Positions 26,309-34,804 of a stretch of DNA of 64,000 nucleotides are shown here, in pieces. A program made the translations under genes and the position numbers. The notes beneath the pieces were generated by a model. It had not been told where the DNA came from. It did no database searches and was given only the letters and a program-made list of their open reading frames with translations. This DNA comes from Roseburia sp. GTDB lineage: Bacteria > Bacillota > Clostridia > Lachnospirales > Lachnospiraceae. Where the stretch lies: positions 96,649-160,648 of the forward strand of contig DMYD01000042.1 of the NCBI GenBank assembly GCA_003483745.1, read 5' to 3'. The first letter of the stretch is position 1. Each line of letters begins with the position of its first letter.

Positions 26309-28447
26309 ATGGAAAAGGAAAAAGATTTTACAAATCCACAGTATTACGAGAACAGAGAATTAAGCTGGTTAAAATTTGATAACCGGGTATTGAATGAAGC
26401 ACGCGATAAGAGTATCCCGCTTTTGGAACGCCTGAAATTTGTCAGTATCACTTCCTCAAATCTGGATGAATTTTACATGGTGCGTGTTGCTTCCTTAAAA
26501 GATATGGTACATGCTAACTATAAGAAGAAAGATATCGCAGGAATGACAGCGACAGAACAGCTTACAGCCATCAACGAAAAAACAAGGGAAATGGTAGAAC
26601 TGCAGTATAATACTTATAACAGATCACTGCTGCCGTTACTTAAGAAAGAACAAATCTATATTATCAATGCATTTGAAGAACTGACGGAGGAACAGAAAAA
26701 GTTTGTGGATCGTTATTTTGAGGAAAATGTCTATCCGGTACTGACACCGATGGCGGTAGATGCATCGCGTCCGTTTCCACTGATCCGCAATAAGACGTTA
26801 AATATTGCGGCACTTCTTTCGAAAAAGAATACAAAGAGTGAAAAGCAGGAACTGGATTTTGCGACAGTACAGGTTCCAGGGGTTCTTCCGAGACTGGTAC
26901 AGATCCCGTCAGAGGAAGAAAATGCAAAATGTTTTATTCTGTTAGAGCAGATCATCGAGAAAAATATTGATAAACTGTTCTTAAATTATGAAGTGCTCTG
27001 TGCTTATCCGTACCGTATCATGCGGAATGCAGATCTGACGATCGATGAGGACGAGGCGGAGGATCTGTTAAAAGAGATCCAGAAACAGTTAAAAATGAGA
27101 CAGTGGGGAGAAGTGATCCGTCTTGAGGTGGAGAGTGGAATTGACAAACGCCTGCTGCGTTTCTTAAAGGATGAACTGAAAGTTGCAGAAGAAGATATCT
27201 TCTGTATCCAGGGGCCGATCGATCTGACATTCCTGATGAAAATGTATGGACTTCCCGGCTGTGATCATCTGCGCTATAAACCGTATACGCCGCAGAAAAA
27301 TCCGAAGATCGAACCGGGAGAAAACATTTTTGAACTGATCCGTCAGGGGGATATCTTTTTACACCACCCGTATCAGACGTTTGATCCGGTTGTTGACTTC
27401 ATACGACAGGCAGCATCTGACCCGGATGTTCTTGCAATCAAACAGACACTTTACCGTGTCAGCGGTAATTCGCCAATCATCGCTTCTTTAGCACAGGCGG
27501 CAGAAAATGGCAAACAGGTATCTGTTTTAGTGGAGTTAAAGGCACGTTTTGATGAGGAAAATAATATTGTCTGGGCAAAGAAATTAGAGCAGGCAGGCTG
27601 CCATGTAATCTACGGACTGGTCGGACTGAAAACACACAGTAAAATTGCACTGGTTGTCCGCAGGGAAGAGGACGGTATCCGCAGATATGTCCATCTTGGA
27701 ACTGGTAATTACAATGATTCAACAGCAAAATTATATACGGACTGTGGAATTTTTACCTGCAATGAGGCGATCGGTGAAGATGCAACTGCGGTATTTAATA
27801 TGCTTTCCGGCTACTCAGAGCCGCTCTCCTGGAATGAACTCTCACTGGCACCGATCTGGCTTCGCAATAAGTTTATGAAACTGATCGGCAGGGAAACAGC
27901 ACATGCAAAAAAAGGCATGCCGGCACGTATTGTTGCGAAAATGAATTCACTTTGTGATCCTGGAATCATAGCGGCACTTTATGAGGCGTCAGCAGCAGGG
28001 GTAAAGATTCAGTTGATCGTGCGCGGAATCTGCTGTCTGAAAGTCGGCATAAAAGGAGTGAGCGAAAATATTGAAGTGCGCTCAATTGTCGGAAATTTTT
28101 TAGAGCACAGCAGAATTTTCTGGTTTGAGAATAATGGGGCAGACGAGGTGTATATGGGAAGTGCGGACTGGATGCCGCGTAACTTGGACCGCCGTGTTGA
28201 AATATTGTTCCCTGTTCTGGATGATGATGCAAAAGAATCTGCAAAACATATTCTTGAAGTGGAATTGTCTGATAATACAAAAGCCCATATCTTGAAATCG
28301 GATGGAAATTATGAGAAAATAGATAAAAGAGGAAAAGTTTTGGTCAATTCACAGATGCAGTTCTGTGAGGAAGCTGTTGCAGCAGTGCCAAAACAGGATC
28401 ATGTGTACCGGGAACGGATATTTGTCCCGGCGGAACCTGCAGAATAG
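26309..28447 (+). CDS. ppk: Polyphosphate kinase 1
   Basis: Makes inorganic polyphosphate from ATP, reversible. The 712-residue product has the N-terminal PPK1 signature YYENRELSWLKFDNRVL, the middle domain, and the two PLD-like catalytic halves. The autophosphorylated His is in LKTHSKIALVVRRE, followed by YVHLGTGNYNDSTAKLYTD; the second half has GSADWMPRNLDRRVE. An in-frame ATG at 26297 abuts the ppx stop, but GGAGG (26299-26303) lies 5 bases before ATG 26309, which I chose. Length is normal for PPK1. Confidence 0.94.
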   Translation: MEKEKDFTNPQYYENRELSWLKFDNRVLNEARDKSIPLLERLKFVSITSSNLDEFYMVRVASLKDMVHANYKKKDIAGMTATEQLTAINEKTREMVELQYNTYNRSLLPLLKKEQIYIINAFEELTEEQKKFVDRYFEENVYPVLTPMAVDASRPFPLIRNKTLNIAALLSKKNTKSEKQELDFATVQVPGVLPRLVQIPSEEENAKCFILLEQIIEKNIDKLFLNYEVLCAYPYRIMRNADLTIDEDEAEDLLKEIQKQLKMRQWGEVIRLEVESGIDKRLLRFLKDELKVAEEDIFCIQGPIDLTFLMKMYGLPGCDHLRYKPYTPQKNPKIEPGENIFELIRQGDIFLHHPYQTFDPVVDFIRQAASDPDVLAIKQTLYRVSGNSPIIASLAQAAENGKQVSVLVELKARFDEENNIVWAKKLEQAGCHVIYGLVGLKTHSKIALVVRREEDGIRRYVHLGTGNYNDSTAKLYTDCGIFTCNEAIGEDATAVFNMLSGYSEPLSWNELSLAPIWLRNKFMKLIGRETAHAKKGMPARIVAKMNSLCDPGIIAALYEASAAGVKIQLIVRGICCLKVGIKGVSENIEVRSIVGNFLEHSRIFWFENNGADEVYMGSADWMPRNLDRRVEILFPVLDDDAKESAKHILEVELSDNTKAHILKSDGNYEKIDKRGKVLVNSQMQFCEEAVAAVPKQDHVYRERIFVPAEPAE

Positions 28448-28502
28448 TAAAAAGCGGGGGAGTGTGAGAATAATATTTCACATATAAGAAGGGGAGAGGT
28501 TT

Positions 28503-29315
28503 ATGAATCACAAAATTTTATGTGTGGATCTGGATGCAACATTACTATGTGATGATAAGAGTATCACGCCAAAGAACCGTGAGGCAATCCACAAAATGTT
28601 AAACACCGGACACTACATAGCACTTGCAACTGGACGGCCGGTGGAAACAGCAAGAGAAGTTGCAAGAGAACTGGGCTTAAATACACCGGGCTGCTATATG
28701 ATTGCGTTTAATGGTGCGGTACTTTATGACTGCGCAGCAGATCGCGTATTGTTACAGCGTTCGCTGCCAATCGAGGTTGTGCAGGAGCTTTTTGATAAGG
28801 CAAAACGCGCCGGTCTGTATGTACAGACTTATAACAGTACAGATCTCATTACTACAAAACATACCAGAGAATTGGATTATTATGTGAAACAGGCACATAT
28901 TTCCTACAAGATATCACCAAATATTCTGGATGCCTTAGAGGAAGAACCACAGAAGGTTATGCTGATCTCTTTAGATCAGAGAGACAAGTTAGAGCGTTTT
29001 CAAAAGAAAAACTTAAATTGGGAAAAAGGAAAATGCAACAGCTTTTTTTCGAGCAGTCAGTATTTAGAGTACAGTCCGAAAAACACGAGCAAGGCAACCG
29101 GTATTTTGGAATTGACGAAGATTTTGAATATGCCGATGGATACAACGATTGCTGTCGGGGATGAGGATAATGATGTTCCGATGATAAAGACGGCACATAT
29201 CGGGGTTGCAGTCAGGAATGCCACCGAAAAAGCAAAGGCGGCAGCGGATTATGTTACAGTAAATGATAATAATCATGACGCCATTGCTGAGGTGATTGAA
29301 AAATTTATTTTATAG
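28503..29315 (+). CDS. HAD-superfamily Cof-type phosphatase
   Basis: Cytoplasmic HAD-IIB hydrolase of 270 residues, probably a sugar-phosphate or nucleotide phosphatase. Motif I is CVDLDATLL (nucleophile D10, acid D12; the usual Gly of DGT is Ala). Motif II is in LATGRP, motif III the Lys near SPKNTSKATG, and motif IV is AVGDEDNDVPMI. The C2B cap domain lies between motifs II and III. GGGGAGAGG precedes ATG. It is convergent with the PHP gene 8 bp downstream, with no terminator between. Substrate unknown. Confidence 0.88.
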   Translation: MNHKILCVDLDATLLCDDKSITPKNREAIHKMLNTGHYIALATGRPVETAREVARELGLNTPGCYMIAFNGAVLYDCAADRVLLQRSLPIEVVQELFDKAKRAGLYVQTYNSTDLITTKHTRELDYYVKQAHISYKISPNILDALEEEPQKVMLISLDQRDKLERFQKKNLNWEKGKCNSFFSSSQYLEYSPKNTSKATGILELTKILNMPMDTTIAVGDEDNDVPMIKTAHIGVAVRNATEKAKAAADYVTVNDNNHDAIAEVIEKFIL

Positions 29316-29323
29316 GAACGGAT

Positions 29324-30193
29324 TTACTTCCCGGCATGCACTTTGATGTCTGATAGAACAGAATACGGGATGTAAAGATGGCCACGACCTGTTCCAAGGT
29401 GGATGGCGGGTTTATTTGCACCATGAAAATCAGAACCGCCGCTGATGAGCAGTTTGTTTTCTTTTGCAATGCGTTTGACAAGCTGTTCTTCCCCGGTGGT
29501 ATAGGTAGAGTAGATTGCTTCGATACCATCAAGTCCAACGGCTTTTAAATCATCGATCAGCAGCTGCAGCTGTTCTACACCCAGGTGATAAAGCAACGGA
29601 TGTGCAAGGATGGCAACGCCTCCGGTTCTTTTGATAAGAGAAACGGCCTCCATAGGAGATACTTTAAAACGGCCGACATAGCAGCGGCAGCCGTCACCGA
29701 TATATTTGTCGAAAGCTTCGGAAACGGATTTGATCCATCCGTGTTCATAAAGGAAACGCGCGATGTTTGCACGCGTAATGACACTGTCCGGATTCGCTGC
29801 CAGAAGGGCTTCCATCGTAATTGGAAATCCTTCTTCCTGCAGGGCAGCGATCATTTTTTCATTGCGTTTATCCCGGCATTCGCGGAATTCAGCAGTCATT
29901 TTTAAGAGTTCCGGGTCATCCGGGTTAATGTAGAGACCGACGATGTGGATTTCCTTTTCCTGTTTTTTCCCTGGAAGCTGATAAGCTGTGGAAAGCTCAA
30001 TGCCCGGGATCAGCTCGATACCGGCTTCCTTTGCGGCACCCATAGCTTTTCTTATACCTGTGGCGGTATCATGGTCAGTCAGGGCGATAGCGGAAAGCCC
30101 GGCTTTTTTTGCTTCGGCGATCACTTCGACCGGCGTAAATGTTCCATCTGATTCCGTGGAATGTACATGCAGGTCAACAATTCTATTATCCAT
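29324..30193 (-). CDS. PHP-domain phosphoesterase
   Basis: A 289-residue PHP-family metal-dependent phosphoesterase. Motif I is DLHVHSTESDGT (HxH at about 9-11), motif II ALTDHDT, then GIELST, a long helical insertion, ILAHPLLYHLG and the last motif SGGSDFHGANKP. This is the layout of the YciV/Rnm-type group that removes phosphate from 3',5'-nucleoside bisphosphates or trims RNA ends. AAAGGA lies about 10 bases before ATG. It is divergent from cheW, with about 200 bp between. Confidence 0.87.
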   Translation of the reverse strand: MDNRIVDLHVHSTESDGTFTPVEVIAEAKKAGLSAIALTDHDTATGIRKAMGAAKEAGIELIPGIELSTAYQLPGKKQEKEIHIVGLYINPDDPELLKMTAEFRECRDKRNEKMIAALQEEGFPITMEALLAANPDSVITRANIARFLYEHGWIKSVSEAFDKYIGDGCRCYVGRFKVSPMEAVSLIKRTGGVAILAHPLLYHLGVEQLQLLIDDLKAVGLDGIEAIYSTYTTGEEQLVKRIAKENKLLISGGSDFHGANKPAIHLGTGRGHLYIPYSVLSDIKVHAGK

Positions 30194-30310
30194 AGTCTGT
30201 AAGTCCTTTCATATTATTAATAAGTGACTGTAAAAACAGTCAGCAGATGGTGTTATCGTAGCATGAATGAAATATATTTGTCAAAAAATTAAAAAAAGTA
30301 TAAAAAATAG

Positions 30311-30338
30311 TTTACATATTTTACTAAAATGGTACAAT
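30311..30338 (+). promoter_or_regulatory. Promoter for cheW-mcp
   Basis: TTTACA (30311-30316), 16 bp spacer, TACAAT (30333-30338), 52 bp upstream of cheW. It looks like a housekeeping sigma-A promoter; I see no flagellar sigma-D pattern here. Confidence 0.5.
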
Positions 30339-30389
30339 AATCACAAGATGGCTTTTTATAGGCAAAAATACAGCAAAGAAGGTGAGAGA

Positions 30390-30833
30390 ATGCAATTACT
30401 GACGTTTATGCTCAATAATGTCCGGTTTGGAATACCAGTGGATGATGTCGAGTCGATTGAAACCAGAATGAGTGTGGTAGGTGTTCCAAATGCACCTGCG
30501 CATATCGAAGGAATCGTGAATCTGCATGGTGATATCGTTCCGATATGTAATCTTGCTGACTATTTCGGATATCCAAAACAGGATATAAAAAATGTTATTG
30601 TGGCAAGTATGAATGGCATGAAGATTGGTCTTGAAGTAGAGAGTGTCCGTGAGATCATTGATGTAAATGAAAAACAGGTGATTCCGATGCCGACGATCAT
30701 GAATGCCAATCAGAGCTGCTTTAATGATGTGGCATCCTATGATAAGCAGCTGATCGTGATGTTTGAGGTTTCAAAGCTGATGCCACAGTCCGAGCAGCAG
30801 GGGATAAAGCAGCTTATCGATGACAATACCTGA
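30390..30833 (+). CDS. cheW: Chemotaxis coupling protein CheW
   Basis: Couples chemoreceptors to the CheA kinase at the membrane. The 147-residue product spans the whole CheW beta-barrel domain: LTFMLNNVRFGIPVDDVESIE, then VPNAPAHIEGIVNLHGDIVPI (residues about 33-53, with the conserved GxxNLRG-type turn reading GIVNLHG) and VREIIDVNEKQVIPMP. The frame is open back to 30267, but GGTGAGAG precedes ATG 30390. It lies 41 bp before a chemoreceptor gene, so receptor and coupler are made together. Confidence 0.93.
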   Translation: MQLLTFMLNNVRFGIPVDDVESIETRMSVVGVPNAPAHIEGIVNLHGDIVPICNLADYFGYPKQDIKNVIVASMNGMKIGLEVESVREIIDVNEKQVIPMPTIMNANQSCFNDVASYDKQLIVMFEVSKLMPQSEQQGIKQLIDDNT

Positions 30834-30874
30834 CAGACATAGTAAATAAAGCGCACAAACAGGAGGAAAAGGTT

Positions 30875-32575
30875 ATGTATAAGAATCTAAAAATTCAGGA
30901 ACGGCTGAAAAAATGTTTCACAGTCGTTGCACTGTTTGCATCCATTGCAGGTGTTATTGGAGCAATTATGATGCTTATTATATCTGCGCAGTATAAACAT
31001 GCGCTTACTAATTATGGTTTTTCACAGGGTGATATCGGAAAAGCAATGATCGTTTTTGCAGATGCGAGATCGGCAGCGCGCGGTGTGATTGGTTACAATG
31101 ATACTGATATGATCGCAACCATGAAACAGATACATGATGAAAAGAAACAGAAGTTTGATGATTACTGGGCTATAGTTGCGAACACCTGTGTGACAGGCAC
31201 TGAGAAAGATCTCTATGAGCAGGTGAACACACTTGTTCAGCAGTACTGGGATGCAGAAGCCCAAGCGATGGAGATCGGCGCTTCCACGGACAATGAAGAC
31301 AGCATCAAAGCCCAGCAAATGATGAACGATACCGTAGATCCATTGTATGAGCAGGTTTACAGCCTTACAGCTGACTTGCTGAATGCAAACGTAAACGAGG
31401 GAAACTCCCTTGAGGCAAAGCTTTCTGCCATGAGTATTATTTTCCTTATTGTGATTGCTGCAATGATTGTATTTGCATTTGCACAGGCAATGAGAATGGG
31501 AAGTTCCATTGCAAAGGGTATCGCAGTACCACTTGGTGAGTTGAGTGACAGATTTACAACATTTGCAAAAGGTAACCTTACCGATCCGTTCCCGGTAGTA
31601 GATACCCAGGATGAGGTTGCAGATATGATCAATACAGCGAATGAGATGAAAGAAACATTAAAGCTTGTTATTGCTGACTGTGGCAAACATCTTGCAGATA
31701 TGGCAAGTGGTAACTTCGATATCAGAACAGACTGTCCGGAAGTATATCAGGGTGAATTTGAGAAGCTGCTTCTCGCTATGCGTGATATGAAGGATCAGAT
31801 GATCGTAACATTACGTTCTATTGAAGATGCGTCCAGTCAGGTATCCGCAGGATCTACAAACCTTGCAGAGGCATCCCAGAGTCTTGCAGAGGGTGCTACT
31901 GAGCAGGCAGGTGCAGTAGAAGAGTTACAGGCTACGATCACAAGCATCACAGAGAACATTGAAAAAGCTGCAGATCAGGCACATGAGTCCTATGTGCAGG
32001 CAAAACAATATGCGGATGAAGCGGACAACAGCCGTGCGCAGATGACAGCAATGGTAGATGCAATGACACGCATCAACGAGACATCCAAAAATATCGAGAA
32101 CATCATTTCTGAGATTGAGGATATCGCATCCCAGACAAACCTGCTTTCCTTAAATGCTTCCATTGAGGCAGCAAGAGCAGGAGAGGCAGGAAGAGGATTT
32201 GCGGTTGTTGCTGACCAGATCCGTCAGTTAGCAGAGCAGAGTACAAAATCTGCAGTAGATACCAGAGAACTGATCGAAGGATCCTTAGAGGAGATCGCAG
32301 AAGGAAACAAGGCGGCAGACAAAGCTGCAGCATCCATTGAAACGGTTGTAGAAGGAATCGGCAAGATTGCAGAGTCTTCCAAAAATATCAGTCAGGTATC
32401 CAGAGATCAGGCAACAGCCATGGATCAGGCAGAACAGGGTGTCAACCAGATTTCTGAGGTTGTTCAGGCGAACTCCGCTACCGCACAGGAGTCCTCTGCT
32501 ACCAGTGAGGAGCTTTCTGCTCAGGCAGTATCCTTAGATGAACTGATCAGTAAATACATTCTTCCACAGGAATAA
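30875..32575 (+). CDS. Methyl-accepting chemotaxis protein
   Basis: Membrane chemoreceptor, 566 residues. A first membrane segment (about 15-38) and a second (about 187-208) bracket a four-helix-type extracellular sensor of ~150 residues. A HAMP domain (210-265) follows, then the long methyl-accepting coiled-coil signalling domain. Its hairpin tip reads IENIISEIEDIASQTNLLSLNASIEAARAGEAGRGFAVVADQIRQL in two conserved pieces (SLNASIEAARAGEAGRGFAV near 425). There is no C-terminal CheR-docking pentapeptide. AGGAGG precedes ATG. Ligand unknown. With cheW it shows that the organism is motile. Confidence 0.95.
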   Translation: MYKNLKIQERLKKCFTVVALFASIAGVIGAIMMLIISAQYKHALTNYGFSQGDIGKAMIVFADARSAARGVIGYNDTDMIATMKQIHDEKKQKFDDYWAIVANTCVTGTEKDLYEQVNTLVQQYWDAEAQAMEIGASTDNEDSIKAQQMMNDTVDPLYEQVYSLTADLLNANVNEGNSLEAKLSAMSIIFLIVIAAMIVFAFAQAMRMGSSIAKGIAVPLGELSDRFTTFAKGNLTDPFPVVDTQDEVADMINTANEMKETLKLVIADCGKHLADMASGNFDIRTDCPEVYQGEFEKLLLAMRDMKDQMIVTLRSIEDASSQVSAGSTNLAEASQSLAEGATEQAGAVEELQATITSITENIEKAADQAHESYVQAKQYADEADNSRAQMTAMVDAMTRINETSKNIENIISEIEDIASQTNLLSLNASIEAARAGEAGRGFAVVADQIRQLAEQSTKSAVDTRELIEGSLEEIAEGNKAADKAAASIETVVEGIGKIAESSKNISQVSRDQATAMDQAEQGVNQISEVVQANSATAQESSATSEELSAQAVSLDELISKYILPQE

Positions 32576-32591
32576 TTAATATCAGGATAGA

Positions 32592-32630
32592 AAGTATAAG
32601 AATGTTTCTTATGGGGACATTCTTATACTT
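32592..32630 (+). other. Perfect 14-bp hairpin after the chemoreceptor gene
   Basis: AAGTATAAGAATGT (32592-32605) pairs exactly with 32617-32630 around an 11-nt loop. No T-tract follows on either strand, so it is not a classical terminator; it may be an RNA 3'-end or attenuating structure. Confidence 0.5.
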
Positions 32631-32641
32631 CAAAAAAGTAC

Positions 32642-32670
32642 TTGACAGAGATTTTTTGAAGTGGTATAAT
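32642..32670 (+). promoter_or_regulatory. Consensus promoter for infC-rpmI-rplT
   Basis: TTGACA (32642-32647), 17 bp, TATAAT (32665-32670): exact consensus at both hexamers. Transcription from about 32677 gives a ~200-nt leader before infC. Confidence 0.85.
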
Positions 32671-32676
32671 ATAATA

Positions 32677-32877
32677 GTTGTTGAAAACAAAGTAGAGTAT
32701 CCACTCTCACCGGAGCACCAGCATTCGTGTGACTCATGGTTTTATATTCAAGGCATCGGGAATATTCCTGTTGTTTGAAGTATCGCACCTTGCGAGTATT
32801 GAGTATTAAAAGTGGATAGTCTGCCTATCCACTTTTTTTAATGCAAGTAAAGAATAATATTTTGGAGGTGCAATACC
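32677..32877 (+). promoter_or_regulatory. L20-type leader of the infC operon (attenuator)
   Basis: The leader ends in an intrinsic terminator at 32808-32839 (12 bp stem AAAAGTGGATAG with loop TCTGC, then T7). An upstream copy of the terminator's right arm, TATCCACT at 32698-32705, can pair with AGTGGATA at 32811-32818. Anti-terminator and terminator are therefore mutually exclusive. Position before infC-rpmI-rplT matches the Firmicute L20 leader, in which excess ribosomal protein L20 favours termination. The full L20 pseudoknot was not modelled. Confidence 0.75.
32808..32839 (+). terminator. Attenuator terminator in the infC leader
   Basis: AAAAGTGGATAG (32808-32819), loop TCTGC, CTATCCACTTTT (32825-32836), T-run. 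It lies 38 bp before the infC start and is followed by the gene, so it acts as a conditional terminator. Confidence 0.85.
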
Positions 32878-33387
32878 ATTAGCGAGTTAATGATTAATGA
32901 ACAGATCAGAGACAGAGAAGTTCGTCTGATCGGAGAAAACGGAGAACAGCTTGGCATTATGTCAGCAAGAGAAGCAATGAAGCTGGCTGAGGAAGCAGAG
33001 CTTGATTTGGTCAAGATTGCTCCGACCGCAAAGCCGCCGGTATGTAAGATTATCGATTACGGTAAGTATCGTTATGAGCTGGCGAGAAAAGAGAAAGAAG
33101 CCAGAAAAAAACAGAAAGTGGTCGAGTTAAAAGAGATTCGTCTGTCACCGAATATTGATTCAAATGATTTGAACACCAAAATGAATGCTGCAAAAAAATT
33201 CTTAAGCAAAGGTGATAAAGTAAAAATCACTTTAAGATTCCGTGGACGTGAGATGGCACACATGAATGCCAGCAAACATATTCTGGATGATTTCGCTGAG
33301 AGTCTTGCAGAGGTTGCAGTAGTGGAAAAAGCACCAAAGGTTGAGGGCAGAAGTATCAGCATGGTGTTGGCAGAAAAAAAATCATAA
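32878..33387 (+). CDS. infC: Translation initiation factor IF-3
   Basis: Checks the initiation codon on the 30S subunit. The 169-residue product holds INEQIRDREVRLIGENGEQLG, the linker rich in Lys/Arg (about 75-90) and the C-terminal domain (LRFRGREMAHMNASKHIL). The first ATG is at 32890, but GGAGGTG (32864-32870) is seven bases before ATT at 32878, giving MSELMINEQ. AUU is the classical infC start, which IF-3 itself discriminates against, so the gene is self-regulated at translation as well as by the leader. No ribosome-binding site fits the ATG. Confidence 0.93.
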   Translation: MSELMINEQIRDREVRLIGENGEQLGIMSAREAMKLAEEAELDLVKIAPTAKPPVCKIIDYGKYRYELARKEKEARKKQKVVELKEIRLSPNIDSNDLNTKMNAAKKFLSKGDKVKITLRFRGREMAHMNASKHILDDFAESLAEVAVVEKAPKVEGRSISMVLAEKKS

Positions 33388-33406
33388 TTTTAAGGAGGAA
33401 TATATC

Positions 33407-33604
33407 ATGCCAAAAATGAAAACAAGCAGAGCAGCTGCAAAACGTTTCAAAGTAACAGGAACAGGAAAATTAAAGAGAAATAAAGCTTACAAGAGACATA
33501 TCTTAACAAAGAAAACAACAAAGAATAAGAGAAATCTTAGAAAACCGGCTATCGTAGATGCTACAAACGTTAAGAATATGAAGAAGATTTTACCATACAT
33601 GTAA
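33407..33604 (+). CDS. rpmI: 50S ribosomal protein L35
   Basis: Small basic ribosomal protein of 65 residues, PKMKTSRAAAKRFKVTGTGK at the start and KKILPYM at the end, both typical of L35. The frame is open upstream into infC, but TAAGGAGGAATAT is directly before ATG 33407. Second gene of infC-rpmI-rplT. Confidence 0.96.
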   Translation: MPKMKTSRAAAKRFKVTGTGKLKRNKAYKRHILTKKTTKNKRNLRKPAIVDATNVKNMKKILPYM

Positions 33605-33629
33605 GAAAGTTGTTAAGGAGGAATAGATC

Positions 33630-33986
33630 ATGGCAAGAGTTAAAGGCGGTTTAGGCGCTAAAAAAAGACATAATAGAACATTAAAATTAGCAAAAGGTTA
33701 CAGAGGAGCTCGTTCTAAACAGTACCGTGTTGCAAAACAGTCTGTTATGAGAGCCTTAACAAGTTCTTACGCAGGAAGAAAAGAGAGAAAGAGACAGTTC
33801 CGTCAGTTATGGATCGCTCGTATCAACGCAGCAGCAAGAATGAACGGAATCTCTTACAGCCAGATGATGCACGGCTTAAAAGTAGCTGGTGTTGATATCA
33901 ACCGTAAAATGTTAGCAGAGATGGCTGTAAACGATGCAGCAGGATTTGCAGCATTAGCTGAAATTGCAAAGAAAGCAGTTGCTTAA
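33630..33986 (+). CDS. rplT: 50S ribosomal protein L20
   Basis: Early-assembling protein that binds 23S rRNA; in Firmicutes it also represses this operon through the leader. 118 residues with the N-terminal extension RVKGGLGAKKRHNRTLKLAKG, then the YRVAKQSVMRALTSSYAGRK helix and the globular end. TAAGGAGG precedes ATG. Ends at a strong terminator. Confidence 0.97.
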   Translation: MARVKGGLGAKKRHNRTLKLAKGYRGARSKQYRVAKQSVMRALTSSYAGRKERKRQFRQLWIARINAAARMNGISYSQMMHGLKVAGVDINRKMLAEMAVNDAAGFAALAEIAKKAVA

Positions 33987-33999
33987 TGATAAGGCAAGC

Positions 34000-34050
34000 G
34001 AAAAAGAACTTATTCCGGTGGGACAACCTGCCGGGGTAAGTTCTTTTTCT
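34000..34050 (+). terminator. Terminator after rplT
   Basis: GAAAAAGAACTTATTCCGG (34000-34018) pairs with CCGGGGTAAGTTCTTTTTC (34031-34049), ending in a T-run that forms part of the right arm. Confidence 0.85.
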
Positions 34051-34078
34051 CTTACAAAAAACAAATTGGAGGTTTTTC

Positions 34079-34804
34079 ATGCAGATAAACGGATATTTAT
34101 ATGACACCCATGTGCACACATCGGAGGGCAGCGCATGTGGACAGAATACGGGAGCAGAGATGGCGAGAGCATACCAAAAAGCAGGATATACGGGTATTGT
34201 TGTAACAGACCATTTCTTTTACGGAAATACAGCGGCAGACCGGAGTCTTCCCTGGAAAGACTGGGTAGAACAGTTTTGTAAGGGATATGAGCATGCAAAG
34301 AAAGAGGGAGATAAAATCGGATTGCAGGTATTTTTCGGATGGGAGTCAGGATATCATGGGACAGAGTTTTTGATTTATGGTTTGAGCAAAGAGTGGCTGT
34401 TAGACCATCCTGAGATTAAAGAAGCAGATGTGAAAGAACAGTATGAACTGGTACATGCCGCTGGTGGTATTGTCAGCCATGCGCATCCGTTCCGTGAGGA
34501 GGACTATATCCCGGAAATCCGTCTTTTTCCGGACTGTGTAGATGCGGTGGAGGGAATCAATGCCACACATGAGAGCCCTGCAAGCACGTCGCATAAAAAT
34601 ATCTTATATAATGAAAAAGCAATCGCATATGCGAAAGAACATGGGCTTCCTATCACGGCAGGCTCAGATCAGCATACCACTAAAATGATTGGTGGAGGCA
34701 TGCTGTTTGACCGGAAGTTGTCCGATGAAAAAGATTTTTGCAGGGCAGTGCTTGCCGGGGAGGCAAAAGCATACTGGAATGGCAGTGAGTTTTATGCCGG
34801 ATAG
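34079..34804 (+). CDS. PHP-domain phosphoesterase (histidinol-phosphatase-like)
   Basis: A 241-residue PHP protein. Motifs: DTHVHTSEGS (HxH at 11-13), VVTDHFF, GWESGYHG, VSHAHPFRE and GSDQHTTK. The metal ligands of the PHP trinuclear site are all present. The overall form resembles the histidinol-phosphatase-like group without any his genes nearby, so the substrate is open. TTGGAGG precedes ATG. Its last 13 bp overlap the convergent AraC gene. Confidence 0.85.
   Translation: MQINGYLYDTHVHTSEGSACGQNTGAEMARAYQKAGYTGIVVTDHFFYGNTAADRSLPWKDWVEQFCKGYEHAKKEGDKIGLQVFFGWESGYHGTEFLIYGLSKEWLLDHPEIKEADVKEQYELVHAAGGIVSHAHPFREEDYIPEIRLFPDCVDAVEGINATHESPASTSHKNILYNEKAIAYAKEHGLPITAGSDQHTTKMIGGGMLFDRKLSDEKDFCRAVLAGEAKAYWNGSEFYAG

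Noticed and set aside
30194..30389. Flagellar sigma-D promoter before cheW
   Set aside because: No TAAA-N15-GCCGATAA-like pattern; a housekeeping-type promoter fits better.
32592..32630. Intrinsic terminator after the chemoreceptor gene
   Set aside because: The stem is perfect but no T-tract follows, so I listed it only as a hairpin.
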